Shown: positions 54,284 to 64,000 of the stretch, in pieces
Numbering within the stretch: the stretch's first letter is position 1
How the letters are laid out: each line of letters opens with the position of its first letter
Assembly (NCBI RefSeq): GCF_037392515.1
Contig: NC_090280.1
Coordinates: forward strand, 76,303,004-76,367,003
From: Haliotis asinina
Lineage: Eukaryota > Mollusca > Gastropoda > Lepetellida > Haliotidae
Length of the DNA stretch: 64,000 nucleotides
Reading direction: 5' to 3'
Notes under the pieces: model-generated
Databases searched by the model: none
What the model was told of the DNA's origin: nothing
What the model saw: only the letters and a program-made list of their open reading frames with translations
Translations under genes and position numbers: made by a program

Positions 54284-54591
54284 CTGAAAATATAAACCAT
54301 GCACTCATAAGTCTCAGTCAGCAATTTTCATGCTTGGTTTCCACTGTGCAAAGTTGCTATATGGCTGAAAACGCTGATGTGAGGTAATGTGATTTTAACT
54401 CAGTCACTCACCCCACTGTACGAAGTGTTCTCAATATATCTCAAATATACCTTAACCTTGCCTTACAACCAGATAGCTGTCTTTATACCTGCACCTAAAG
54501 GATAAAATGAATGACACTAGATGCAGATTGCTACAGAGGCCAGTGTTGTCCTCACCTAGTTAGCTTTGCTACTGAAAACTTGCAAAGCAGA

Positions 54592-56700
54592 TTTCTACTG
54601 CCTCACCTGGGTGTTAGTGGAGGCTAATACAGTGGACCTCTACTGACTCACCTCTGTGTTACTGGAGGTTGGTACAGTGGACCTTTACTGACTCACCTGG
54701 GTGTTCCCAGAGGTTGGTACAGTGGACCTCTACTGACTCACCTGGGTGTTAGTGGAGGCTGGTACAGTGGACCTTTACTGACTCACCTGGGTGTTCCCGG
54801 AGGTTGGTACAGTGGACCTCTACTGTCTCAGCTGGGTGTTAATTGAGGCTGGTACAGTGGACCTCTACTGACTCACCTGGGTGTTAGTGGAGGCTAGTAC
54901 AGTGGACCTTTACTGACTCACCCGGGTGTTCCCGGAAGCTGGTACAGTGGACCTTTACTGACTCACCTGGGTGTTCCCGGAGGTTGGTACAGTGGACCTT
55001 TACTGTCTCAGCTGGGTGTTAATTGAGGCTGGTAGAGTGGACCTCTACTGACTCACCTGGGTGTTCCCGGAGGTTGGTACAGTGGACCTCTACTGTCTCA
55101 GCTGGGTGTTAATTAAGGCTGGTACAGTGGACCTCTACTGACTCACCTGGGTGTTAGTGGAGGCTAGTACAGTGGACCTTTACTGACTCATCTGGGTGTT
55201 CCCGGAAGCTGGTACAGTGGACCTTTACTGACTCACCTGGGTGTTCCCGGAGGTTGGTACAGTGGACCTTTACTGTCTCAGCTGGGTGTTAATTGAGGCT
55301 GGTAGAGTGGACCTCTACTGACTCACCTGGGTGTTCCCGGAGGTTGGTACAGTGGACCTCTACTGTCTCAGCTGGGTGTTAATTAAGGCTGGTACAGTGG
55401 ACCTCTACTGACTCACCTGGGTGTTAGTGGAGGCTAGTACAGTGGACCTTTACTGACTCATCTGGGTGTTCCCGGAAGCTGGTACAGTGGACCTTTACTG
55501 ACTCACCTGGGTGTTCCCGGAGGTTGGTACAGTGGACCTTTACTGTCTCAGCTGGGTGTTAATTGAGGCTGGTAGAGTGGACCTCTACTGACTCACCTGG
55601 GTGTTCCCGGAGGTTGGTACAGTGGACCTCTACTGTCTCAGCTGGGTGTTAATTGAGGCTGGTACAGTGGACCTCTACTGACTCACCTGGGTGTTAGTGG
55701 AGGCTAGTACAGTGGACCTTTACTGACTCATCTGGGTGTTCCCGGAAGCTGGTACAGTGGACCTTTACTGACTCACCTGGGTGTTAGTGGAGGCTGGTAC
55801 AGTGGACCATTACTGACTCACCTGGGTGTTCCCGGAGGTTGGTACAGTGGACCTTTACTGTCTCAGCTGGGTGTTAATTGAGGCTGGTACAGTGGACCTC
55901 TACTGACTCACCTGGCTGTTACTGGAGGTTTGTACAGTGGACCTCTACTGACTCACCTGGGTGATACTAGAGGCTGGTACAGTGGACCTTTACTGACTCA
56001 CCTGGGTGATCCCGGAAGCTGGTACAGTGGACCTTTACCGACTCACCTGGGTGTTAACAGAGGCTGGTACAGTGGACCTCTACTGACTCACCTGGGTGTT
56101 ACTAGAGGCTGGTACAGTGGACCTCTACTGACTCACCTGGGTGTTACCAGAGGTTGGTACAGTGGACCTTTACTGACTAACCTGGGTGTTCCCGGAGGCT
56201 GGTACAGTGGACCTTAACTGACTCACCTGGGTGTTCCCGGAAGCTGGTACAGTGGACTTTTACAGAATCACCTGGGTGTGAATGGAGGCTGGTACAGTGG
56301 ACCTCTACTGACTCACCTGGGTGTTACTGGAGGCTGGTGCAATGGACCTTTACTGACTCACCTGGGTGTTCCTGGAGGCTGGTACAGTGGACCTCTACTG
56401 ACTCACCTGGGTGTTACTGAAGGTTGGTACAGTGGACCTCTACTGACTCACCTGGGTGTTACTGGAGGCTGGTGCAGTGGACCTTTACTGACTCGCCTGG
56501 GTGTTACCAGAGGTTGGTACAGTGGACCTCAACTGACTCACCTGGGTTTTACCGGAGGCTTTTACAGTGGACCTTTACTGACTGACCTGGGTGTTACCGG
56601 AGACTTTTACAGTGGACCTCTACAGACTGACCTGGGTGTTAACAGAGGCTGGTACAGTGGACCTTTACTGACTCACCTGGGTGTTACCGGAGACTGGTAC
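54592..56700. repeat. 45-bp minisatellite, about 47 units, derived from a CCDC62 exon-intron junction
   Basis: The minus-strand unit is TCCACTGTACCAACCTCCGG, GAACACCCAG, GTGAGTCAGTAAAGG. The first 30 bases equal the 3' end of the CCDC62 exon at 56677-56799 and the last 15 equal the start of its intron, so most units carry a consensus donor CAG|GTGAGT. A six-unit (270-bp) higher-order repeat is marked by GGTAGAGTGG at 55031, 55301 and 55571. Some units have lost the donor (CAGCTGAG, CAGATGAG). Plus-strand frames of 95 and 152 codons (YSGPLLTHLGV repeats) are antisense artefacts. Confidence 0.96.
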
Positions 56701-56799
56701 AGTGGACTTCTCCAGGCTCTCTATCATCATCCTTGACTCTGTCAACAGACGCTGTAGTTTACTCGCAGGGGAGGAGGCAACATCAGCATGGGTCACGGC
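56677..56799 (-). CDS. CCDC62: CCDC62 exon with the conserved SKLQRLL motif
   Basis: 41 codons, phase 0 at both ends, between acceptor atctgtttccag and donor CCCAG|gtgagt. It encodes AVTHADVASSPASKLQRLLT then ESRMMIESLE and KSTVPVSGNTQ. SP.SKLQRLL.ESR.M is the conserved C-terminal motif of CCDC62. The last ten codons (STVPVSGNTQ) are the seed of the adjacent minisatellite. Confidence 0.88.
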
Positions 56800-57113
56800 C
56801 TGGAAACAGATCTGTCTGCTACAAATCTTGATCTACTATGAAACATTGGCCATAGGCATCAATAGAGCTTCCAATCTATGGTGGATTGGATGGAGGAATC
56901 CCAAACTTTTGTATGTCAAGTTTCAACATTCTGCTGTCAAACACCAATCCAGAAACAGACACAAATAAGAACATTTAAATTAGTGGCATTTATATTTGTT
57001 TGTCAGAACAAATGCTTTGTCTCCATCTCCAAGTTTTCAACATTTTCGAAGTTTTACGCAAGACATATCAGTAATAATCAAAGCCTGTAGGTTATTCTAT
57101 TCTCTCAGCTCAC

Positions 57114-57264
57114 CTCAGTATCTGTGTCTTGATCAAGGAATGATGACAGGCGGTCTTCAAATGAAACACGGTGATTGTCACTGTCAACATCATGTTGCTG
57201 TAGAGACATATGTTGAACTGGTTCATCATTACCATGGCAACTGATGGAATCATCCAGACCAATG
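57114..57264 (-). CDS. CCDC62: CCDC62 exon
   Basis: One base plus 50 codons between acceptor tctcccatttctag and donor ACTGAG|gtgagc. It encodes IGLDDSISCHGNDEPVQHMS then LQQHDVDSDNHRVSFEDRLS and SFLDQDTDTE, an acidic, probably disordered linker between the coiled coil and the SKLQRLL motif. The phase fits both neighbours (previous exon ends AG, this one begins C: Ser). Confidence 0.85.
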
Positions 57265-57532
57265 CTAGAAATGGGAGAAAAACATTCAGTAATGGGGTAT
57301 GATTTCTCTAGATCAATACACCCAAAAATTACGAAGTGAGAAAAAGAAGGGAAAGAAATTGCAATGGTCTGACAAGGAAAGTGTCAAAGTAGATTCCTTT
57401 TTTTCCAGAATTAAAACCAAATACCAATCTATCTGAGCTCAAGGTTACAAGGACACAAGTCATGCACTTGTGATGTCATCACTTCTCCTGTAACCAGTAA
57501 CATATCGTTTGACTGTCAGATTATATCAAATG

Positions 57533-57680
57533 TCATGAGTGAGAGAGTATGGTTTTAAGTCGCTTTCAGCATTATTTCAGCAGTATTGTGGAAGCGGACA
57601 CCAGTAATAAACTTCACACATTGTACTCGTGTGCGGAACTGAACCCAAGTCTTCAGCCTGACACGCAGATGCTATGAACT
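57533..57680 (-). repeat. SINE-A copy in a CCDC62 intron
   Basis: Plus reading: ATGAGTGAGAGAGTATGGTT, TTCAGCATTATTTCAGCAGT, GGAACTGAACCCAAGTCTTC (B box). A box eroded. Confidence 0.8.
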
Positions 57681-57989
57681 TTGTTCAGTGAAACATGTTC
57701 ATTTCAGACACTAGTTGTTAGTCTAGGGCAGCTGGTACTCGGTATTTATCACAAAGTCATCAAGAGATGACAAAAAAGCAACAATCTGATGCAAGGGCTA
57801 CTTATACCAGAACTGTCAATGAAATCCTTCAGTTCAATCAAAAACATTTAATGTTGATCAACATTTTTCAATATCACAAATCATCAAACGTCCCCACATA
57901 GACCTCCAGTCAGATCTCTACAGCAAATTTCATCCAGAAATATTTAGTGGTTTTGAAATTGCTCCAGAAACTGACAACGGAGAACACAC

Positions 57990-58600
57990 AGTGAGTGAGT
58001 GAGTGAGTGAGTGAGTGAGTGAGTGAGTGAGTGAGTGAGTGAGTGAGTGAGTGAGTGAGTGAGTGAGTGAGTGAGTGAGTGAGTGAGTGAGTGAGTGAGT
58101 GAGTGAGTGAGTGAGTGAGTGAGTGAGTGAGTGTAGTTTTATGCCGCTTTTAGCAATATCCCAGGAATATCACTAGTGTCTCTACCAGAGTGTTTTAGAA
58201 GGGCGCTGCGCCCTGCCCTTTTCTTCTGGCACCCTGCCCGTTTTTACTGCGCCCTGCCCAGTACTTGTTAGTTGTGACAGAGCACAGGAACAGACTGAAA
58301 GTCAGCAACTGTAACAAGCATCTTATGATCAGCCTAAACACTGACAGCCACAATGACACCGACTTGGAAGCTGTTGTGAAAAGCTTCATGAGAAAAAAGC
58401 AAAGGAGACTGTAGGTTAATTATACATGAGGTTCAATCTGATAATTTTGTTTTGGTTTTTATTGTGGTTTGTGCCCTTTTCAAACTAGGGTGCCCTTTTC
58501 TATAGTCTATAGAAACTTCACCCTGCCCTTTTTGTGGTCTGGAGGAAACTCTAATCACGGTGAGGGACACCAGAAAATGGGCTTCACACATGAGGACAGA
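57990..58600 (-). repeat. Expanded (GTGA)n tail plus SINE-A copy split by an insertion
   Basis: 57990-58133 is about 36 perfect GTGA units. It continues into the SINE-A tail (GTGTAGTTTTATGCCGCTTT, TAGCAATATCCCAGGAATAT, CAC at 58180). The SINE resumes at about 58556 (GGTGAGGGACACCAGAAAAT, GGGCTTCACACAT). Between them lies a 370-bp insertion. Confidence 0.87.
58181..58555. mobile_element. Non-autonomous DNA element inside the SINE (hAT-like, tentative)
   Basis: The left end TAGTGTCTCTACCAGAG and the complement of the right end (TAGAGTTTCCTCCAGAC) are imperfect inverted repeats (12 of 17). ATCAC occurs on both sides. Internally, GCGCCCTGCCC and GTGCCCTTTTC-type motifs recur. It is placed by the interruption of the SINE consensus. 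Superfamily uncertain. Confidence 0.6.
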
Positions 58601-59397
58601 CAGATGGCGCGGGAACAACTGGCTGAATAACCGGTCATTTAATCAATCTTGCTTGCATCAGTGATTATCAATTGGCTCTTGAGACTAACTGATATTCTAA
58701 AACAATTAAACATCAAATTAAACTTTAGAAAGTTTGTTTATGAAATCAAAGTATAATCAAATGATGCAGTTTCACTACCTATAAAACTGCACTGGAAAAA
58801 AAAATACTTGTTGCATATTCTTACAAGAGTGGATTTTCTGTAAATTGTAGCATTGGCTAAGTGATGAATTTTGAGTGATAGTTACTATGGGTCACATTTG
58901 CATCATAAGTGTTCAGTGCCATAAGTATTTTAGCAGCAGGCCTTTAGGTTAGTTCTCTAGAGTTACCTCCCTTTGAGAATGTTTTGATTGAGGTACACAC
59001 AAGGCTGGCCAAGAAATTTCTAGGTAAATGGCGATGGTGAGTTGATACTATATTTGTGGTTCACTACTTTAGATTTGATTGCACATGAAACCTCTATTGT
59101 GGATCAATGTATCTTGCCCTTGTTTGCTCAATACATATTACTGAAAATTTTAGACTTGTCAGTGTTATATTTCACTAGTTCAGAGGTGATTTCTTATACC
59201 TTTTGTCATGGCAAACTTTTAACTATTTTCTTGGTATTACCTACAAGAGTTTTGTGGTTGTGGTTACAATTACAACTGCATATTGATTTATTCATTTGCA
59301 TATTATTAGCAATAACCAACTCTATAGAAAGATTAAACCACCAAGTAACCTGTTACACAGTCAGTGTATTACTCTTTGACCAGCAACAGTAACAAAC

Positions 59398-59492
59398 CTT
59401 TGTTCAATGTTGCTGTTCTGGTTGCTATTCTCCCGGGAGCTGTCCAGGTTGAGCTGCATCAGAGTTATCTCCCTTTGCTGGCGCTCATACAA
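59398..59492 (-). CDS. CCDC62: CCDC62 exon
   Basis: 95 nt between acceptor ccgtttgtgttccag and donor CAAAG|gtttgt, phase 0 in and phase 2 out. It encodes LYERQQREITLMQLNLDSSR then ENSNQNSNIEQ. The first half matches the end of the conserved CCDC62 coiled coil. The second half turns Asn/Ser/Gln-rich and ends the coiled coil. Confidence 0.88.
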
Positions 59493-60539
59493 CTGGAACA
59501 CAAACGGATTGCAGTAGTAAATGTGTATTCTATATATGCAAAGTCTGATGTACTGAGAGAACTGTTTCATCAAGAACATTATCACCATAGCACAGTTGGT
59601 GTGATTCTTCAGTGAATTTTGACCTTTTGCATCTCATAGACGAGAGAGAGGGTCTAACATGACAACTTAACGTCAATAGTTCACTGACATTGAAGTAATT
59701 AGATACTGGTTTAAGGTTTTGAACTTACCTAATGATAGGAACCATAAGCAATGTTATATCATGCTGTGTAATATTTACAGAGCTGGTAAGAAGACATGGG
59801 TGTATTATATTTTATTACCTATGACGGCAAACATATTGGGGTTCATATTTTTCACACAAAATATCATGGTAACGTGACATCATGAACAATGGTATGACAT
59901 TACATTTCTTTCTCTGATGTTGCTTTCCACAGGTGGCGATGGCGGGCCTGCTGTGTTTGACAGTAGATTTGGGTTCATTTTCCTCAATTTGACGACTTCA
60001 GTAATAAACAGATAATATCATATTTGTGCCCTTAACATACTTTGTTTACGACACTCTTGCCTAAATGTCGATATATCCCATGCTCTCACTCAGGAAATAC
60101 CAAAATTTTAGCACTCGTGTCATAAACATAGTATGACATGAGCACTCATATGATATCCTCTATATATCTAACAAAATAAATTATAGATTTCTTTATGTAT
60201 GGGGGGCCCAAGGAGTTGGAAATGTGGAATTATTTTTACAACAATTTTATCATAGTGTAAAAGGCTGCCAACAGTGATCAATTGTTAAAGATTTGTGTAA
60301 GTATCATCTTTAGATGTTTATTCATCAGTGAACCATATCAAATCTTTATAAAATCTCAAGATGCAAGGTGTAGAATTACATTACTAAGAATAGGTGCACT
60401 TCCTCATTTTAAATATACTGGTAGGCAGGGTGGAACAATAGCTATTACTTCTTAATACACATCTTTGTAATATTTTTTCAGATGCTACCAATTGTGTGAA
60501 TTAGTTCAAAGATATGCTTACATTTCATTAATCATGTTA

Positions 60540-60595
60540 TGAGTGAGTGAGTTTTATGACACTTCGTGCCATATTCAAGCAATATCATGGCAGCC
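60540..60595 (-). repeat. SINE-A tail fragment
   Basis: Plus reading: GAGTGAGTGAGTTTTATGAC, CATATTCAAGCAATATCATG. Confidence 0.7.
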
Positions 60596-60963
60596 ATATA
60601 TTTGGTACAAACTTAATATTGAAATGTTATCATGATTTTGTGTGTGGGCTTTAGGCCTTCTCACAAAACAGACTGATTGACTGACCCGAACTTGAAGTCT
60701 TTGAAAGTCAAGGATGCAACTTTCCAGAGAAGTAATTATATGAAATATGTAGTCCAATTCTCTGAGCTACATCTCATCAGAATATATAGTTAAACAAAAA
60801 AATATGTTCAGTAGAAACAGAAAAGTTAAATTGGTTCACTTCAAGGCATTTCATCAACTTGTGAGGGCTTAGTCAATTCAAACTCAAGATGTTTACAAGG
60901 ATTGTCACTGTGGCCCAGTAAGCACTGGCAGGGTATTTATGAATAAGTGAATGTCTGTCCTAC

Positions 60964-61052
60964 CTCACGAACACTCCGGAGTTCTGCCCGCGTTCGCTCC
61001 TGCTTTGACCTCAGTGACTCAATCAGGTCATCCTTGCTCTTCTCACGCTCAC
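60964..61052 (-). CDS. CCDC62: CCDC62 exon
   Basis: 89 nt between acceptor tattgttcatag and donor CGTGAG|gtagga. It encodes (G)EREKSKDDLIESLRSKQER, TRAELRSVRE. This is the highly conserved KSKQERT..EL(H/R).(L/V)R segment of the CCDC62 coiled coil. Phase 1 in, 0 out. Confidence 0.9.
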
Positions 61053-61084
61053 CTATGAACAATACAGATATTCATGTTAATAAA

Positions 61085-61830
61085 GAACATTGGCAATAAA
61101 ATCACTGACTGACCCTTCAATGACTCCTCCCTCCACTAACTCTATCCTCCACACCTCAAAAATGCCTCCCTCCACACTTCAATGACTCTTTCCTCCACAC
61201 TTCATTGACTCCTCCCTCCACACTTCAATGACTCCAACCTCCTCTGACTCTCCCTACACACTTCACTGACTCCTCCCTCCACACTTCAATGACTCCTCAC
61301 TCCACACTTCATTGACTCCTCCTCCACACTTCATTGACTCCTCCCTCCACATTTCATTGACTCCTCCCTCCACACTTCATTGACTCCTCCCTCCACACGT
61401 CAATGACTCCTCCCTCCACACGTCATTGACTCCTCCCTCCACACGTCACTGACTCCTCCCTCCACACTTCACTGACTCCTCCCTCCACACTTCATTGACT
61501 CCTCCCTCCACACTTCATTGACTCCTCCCTCCACTAACTCCATCCTCCACACCTCAAAAATGCCTCCCTCCACACTTCAATGACTCTTTCCTCCACACTT
61601 CATTGACTCCTCCCTCCACACTTCAATGACTCCTACCTCCTCTGACTCTCCCGGCACACTTCATTGACTCCTCCCGGCACACTTTACTGACTCCTCCCTC
61701 CACACTTCACTGACTCATCCCTCCACACTTAACTGACTCCTGCTCCACACTTCACTGACACCTCCCTCTATATTCCAATGACTCCACGTTTCAATGACTC
61801 TTCCTTCAACCCTCTTCACTTCACTGACAC
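61085..61830. repeat. 23-bp minisatellite in a CCDC62 intron
   Basis: The unit is CACTTCATTGACTCCTCCCT plus CCA. A block starting ACTAAC(T)CCATCCTCCACAC and CTCAAAAATGCCTCCCTCC occurs at about 61135 and 61531, so about 396 bp was duplicated as a whole. Confidence 0.93.
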
Positions 61831-61834
61831 CCAC

Positions 61835-61936
61835 CTGTTATCATCAGCTCCTCCTCTGCTGTCACCAACCTCTGCTGCAGCTGCTGCAGCTCACTCCTGA
61901 CTAGACTCAGCTCATTGTCCTTGCTTTGTATGGAGC
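61835..61936 (-). CDS. CCDC62: CCDC62 exon
   Basis: 102 nt between acceptor gaatggtttcag and donor ACAG|gtgggt, phase 1 to phase 1. It encodes (S)SIQSKDNELSLVRSELQQ, LQQRLVTAEEELMIT. Heptad-patterned Leu/Glu coiled coil. The donor side abuts the 23-bp minisatellite. Confidence 0.87.
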
Positions 61937-62212
61937 CTGAAACCATTCAAATCAACATCATTCCACAGAATGTTCACAGTCTCATGAGATGAAGACAGCA
62001 AGGATATATTCTATGTTACTTTGGAGAAACAGAAGGTGTCCAAGTTTAGCTGAGCCTGATTAGTCCAAAATATTCAACAAACAAGAGTGCTTTGGGACTC
62101 ACACTCAACCCCTCCCTTGATAACTGTCAGAACAATACTGTAATGCTGTTTACGCAGAACTTTACAGCACGGTGGTAAACAACTGACAGCAACGCCCTAC
62201 AGGCATCCCTAC

Positions 62213-62384
62213 TTGCATACTCTTCATTCTCATCTCTGGCCTGTGTGTATTTCTGCTTCCACTGCGTGGCACGGTGCAGGGCATCAGCTTCCCGAGTCTG
62301 GCTCTCCTTACATCGGATATCCAGATGCTGAATACAGGCGTTCAGTTCTGCCATGCTGCTGGTGGCCTGGGTCACGTCTTTCTC
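62213..62384 (-). CDS. CCDC62: CCDC62 exon
   Basis: 172 nt between acceptor gagtgtttcctag and donor TGCAA|gtaggg, phase 0 to phase 1. It encodes EKDVTQATSSMAELNACIQH then LDIRCKESQTREADALHRAT and QWKQKYTQARDENEEYA. This corresponds to human KDKDIIEAVNHIADCSGKF.. and the following coiled coil. Confidence 0.88.
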
Positions 62385-62571
62385 CTAGGAAACACTCTCA
62401 GTAAGTTATATGAGATCAATTACTGTGGCGTACTTACTGCAGACACCTTTGATTGCTTCTTTGTTACATGTGTCTACAGGAGGGTATACAAACTCATTTG
62501 TATATTAAATTCAAACTAACCCAAACTACTATTAGTTTAACGATACAAACACTGGCTATTATACCCAGGAG

Positions 62572-62690
62572 TGTGAGTAGACTTTTATGCAAATTTTAGC
62601 CATATTCAAGCAATATCATGATGGGGCTGCCAGAAATGAGCTTTGCACATTGTACCCATGTGGGGAATCGAACAAGGGTTTCAGCACAAC
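62572..62690 (-). repeat. SINE-A copy, partial
   Basis: Plus reading: GTGTGAGTAGACTTTTATGC, CATATTCAAGCAATATCATG, CACATTGTACCCATGTGGGG, AATCGAACAAGGGTTTCAGC (B box). A box missing. Confidence 0.8.
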
Positions 62691-62887
62691 CAAAAGTTTT
62701 CAGCACGACCACGTCCAATTACCATGGACTAATAAAATTATAATTCTTCTATTACATACAGCCTTAAGTTTTTTATTTTGTTTTGATCCTCTCAATTCTC
62801 CCTCTCAAATATGACATCTGAAAGACAGGTATCCCTGCTGCCCTTGGGCTTGTTTGTAATCTTTCACTCTTGTGTTGTGCGGCTTAC

Positions 62888-62989
62888 CTTGAGACGGAGC
62901 AGCGTCATCAGTTCCTGTTCCCGAGCCTCTAACTGACCAATTGTCCCGGACATGGCCTTAACAGAGTTACCCAGACTTTCGTTTTGCTT
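62888..62989 (-). CDS. CCDC62: CCDC62 exon
   Basis: 102 nt, 34 codons, phase 0 at both ends, between acceptor ttcctttaag and donor CTCAAG|gtaagc. It encodes KQNESLGNSVKAMSGTIGQL then EAREQELMTLLRLK. GQL.AREQ.L.T.(I/L)(K/R)LK is a signature stretch of CCDC62 in vertebrates as I recall it. Confidence 0.9.
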
Positions 62990-63545
62990 CTTAAAGGAAA
63001 ATGAAACGCAGCAACTTATTGCATATACCAAACTCAGACACCTTTGTGAGCAGATTTTTGTAAAACAAAGTATATTGTCAAACTGAAATTTGTGGCAGTG
63101 GTTCTACACATCAAAATGGAACATACAACTTTATGGATGACAACTCTCTTGGTTACTGTATGTTTCCATACTTGCTTGGAAATTTGACATTGTATTCAAT
63201 ACAATAATATACAGCTATACATTTTACAGAAAATTACGAAATTCAGACATGTCATAACACAGCTCTATTCTATGTGAAATGCAAGTTTAATCAAACCATC
63301 AGTATCATTAGTTGGACAGAGGCATTTCTTTGAAAATAAACTAATATAAAGGCCTCTCTGACTTGGCAAAACTCTCTCCTAACTGAACTTTATGGACTTT
63401 TTGTTTCTGAAATACATGTGAAATTGTTTTAAATCACATGAAATTCACTTATCCATACCAAACAGTCACTATAACTTCAGACATTGGCATGAAGAAAAGG
63501 AACAGTTGTAAATGTTGGTGCAGTTGATCGGACTTCCTGTCTCAC

Positions 63546-63712
63546 CTCCAGTGTGTCCACCTGAACTACACTGTGTTGTTTCTGCCGACTCAGCTGTTCC
63601 AGCTCTTCCTTGGTGGTGATGAGGCTGGCATTGTGGGTCTCCTGGTAACTTCGAGCTGCCTTCAGCTTTGACTTCATCATTTCGACCTGCTTCTTCTTTT
63701 GTTGTAGCTCAC
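63546..63712 (-). CDS. CCDC62: CCDC62 exon, first in window (5' exons beyond edge)
   Basis: 167 nt between acceptor tctcccttaccag and donor ACTGGAG|gtgaga. Two bases complete a split codon, then 55 codons: ELQQKKKQVEMMKSKLKAAR, SYQETHNASLITTKEELEQL, SRQKQHSVVQVDTLE. A charged coiled coil. The internal Met pair (MM) is not the start, because the frame enters from the acceptor in phase with no 5' signal. Confidence 0.83.
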
Positions 63713-64000
63713 CTGGTAAGGGAGAAACAGTTTACACAGCTTTCTGACATAACAAAATGATGGGAAATCAGAGGCAAGCTAGAAAATCCCTCCAACATCT
63801 CAAATTTGATGTTATCACATAGCTGGAATGTTGCAGAGTGTATGAATAACAATGCAATGAATTTCGCCTTCTAAGACATTACAAAATGAGCAAGAGTTCA
63901 TCAACAGGTGATTTGGTTTCTGGCTACGGACAATAATGTACAACTCAGCATCGGACATGCATAAGACAGGAAAGTGGACTGGTGTAGGACTGGTATGGAA
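63713..64000 (-). other. CCDC62 intron at the window edge
   Basis: Intron sequence upstream of the exon at 63712. No further exon or repeat is visible before the edge. Confidence 0.5.

Larger units (their letters stand above)
53639..63712 (-). other. CCDC62: CCDC62 gene, nine 3' exons (5' end beyond the window)
   Basis: Nine exons with matching phases join into one frame of about 534 residues. The identification rests on stretches I recall from human CCDC62: IGQLEAREQELMTLLRLKEK (human VGQLQAREQALTTMIKLKDK), EREKSKDDL..(R)SKQERT.(A)ELR (human EREKRKDELL..AKSKQERTNSELH), LYERQQREITLMQLNLDSSR (human IYVKQQSDLQFLNFNVENSQ), and SSPASKLQRLLTESRMMIES (human SPTSKLQRLLAESRQMVTDL). In vertebrates CCDC62 is a coiled-coil protein of spermatids needed for acrosome formation, also reported as an oestrogen-receptor coactivator. 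Those roles are family knowledge, not shown here. Confidence 0.88.

Noticed and set aside
55930-56736. Plus-strand YSGPLLTHLGV repeat proteins of 95 and 152 codons
   Set aside because: These are the antisense reading of the CCDC62-derived 45-bp minisatellite, whose origin is explained on the minus strand.

Overview
ORGANISM: This is an invertebrate nuclear window: spliced genes with GT-AG introns, tRNA-derived SINEs, LINE and Tc1/mariner fossils, many mini- and microsatellites, and no operons. The commonest repeat ends in a (GTGA)n tail followed by TTTTACGCCGC. I associate that repeat with gastropod molluscs, above all abalone (Haliotis). That attribution is from memory and inferred, not proven here. 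HOST GENES: All the host genes I can support lie on the minus strand. (1) Positions 123-486 hold the first coding exon of an LHFPL-family tetraspan membrane protein; the rest runs off the left edge. (2) Gene A (15829-31798, three coding exons) and gene B (41243-45387, three coding exons) are paralogues. They encode small secreted cysteine-rich proteins of 177 and 187 residues with the same exon layout and the same intron phases. I do not recognise the family, and it is the best candidate here for something undescribed. (3) Positions 53639-63712 hold nine 3' exons of CCDC62, a coiled-coil protein known in vertebrates from sperm and from oestrogen-receptor coactivation; its 5' end lies beyond the right edge. 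LAYOUT: 0-15 kb is the LHFPL exon, then SINEs, simple repeats, one Tc1 fossil, foldback elements and a SINE cluster at 11-13.4 kb. 14.5-15.8 kb is a 69-bp satellite built on the end of a hAT-like MITE. 15.8-31.8 kb is gene A, whose very long introns hold SINEs, a tandem-core element, a Tc1 fossil and a LINE end. 32-39.3 kb is a block of low-complexity satellites carrying nested insertions: a foldback element, a LINE, and inside the LINE a TIR element with 10-bp target duplications. 39.6-41 kb is a Tc1-type MITE and a degenerate tandem repeat. 41.2-45.4 kb is gene B. 46.1-47.0 kb is a second, internally duplicated copy of the TIR element. 47-53.6 kb is SINE-rich with a CTGCTG array. 53.6-64 kb is CCDC62, including a 2.1-kb 45-bp minisatellite made from one of its own exon-intron junctions. 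HOW THE PARTS FIT: The genes do not form a pathway. The connecting theme is duplication. Genes A and B are a tandem pair, and two of the larger satellites (69 bp and 45 bp) grew from functional junctions, one a transposon end and the other a splice donor. No complete retrovirus, LTR element or Polinton was recognised.
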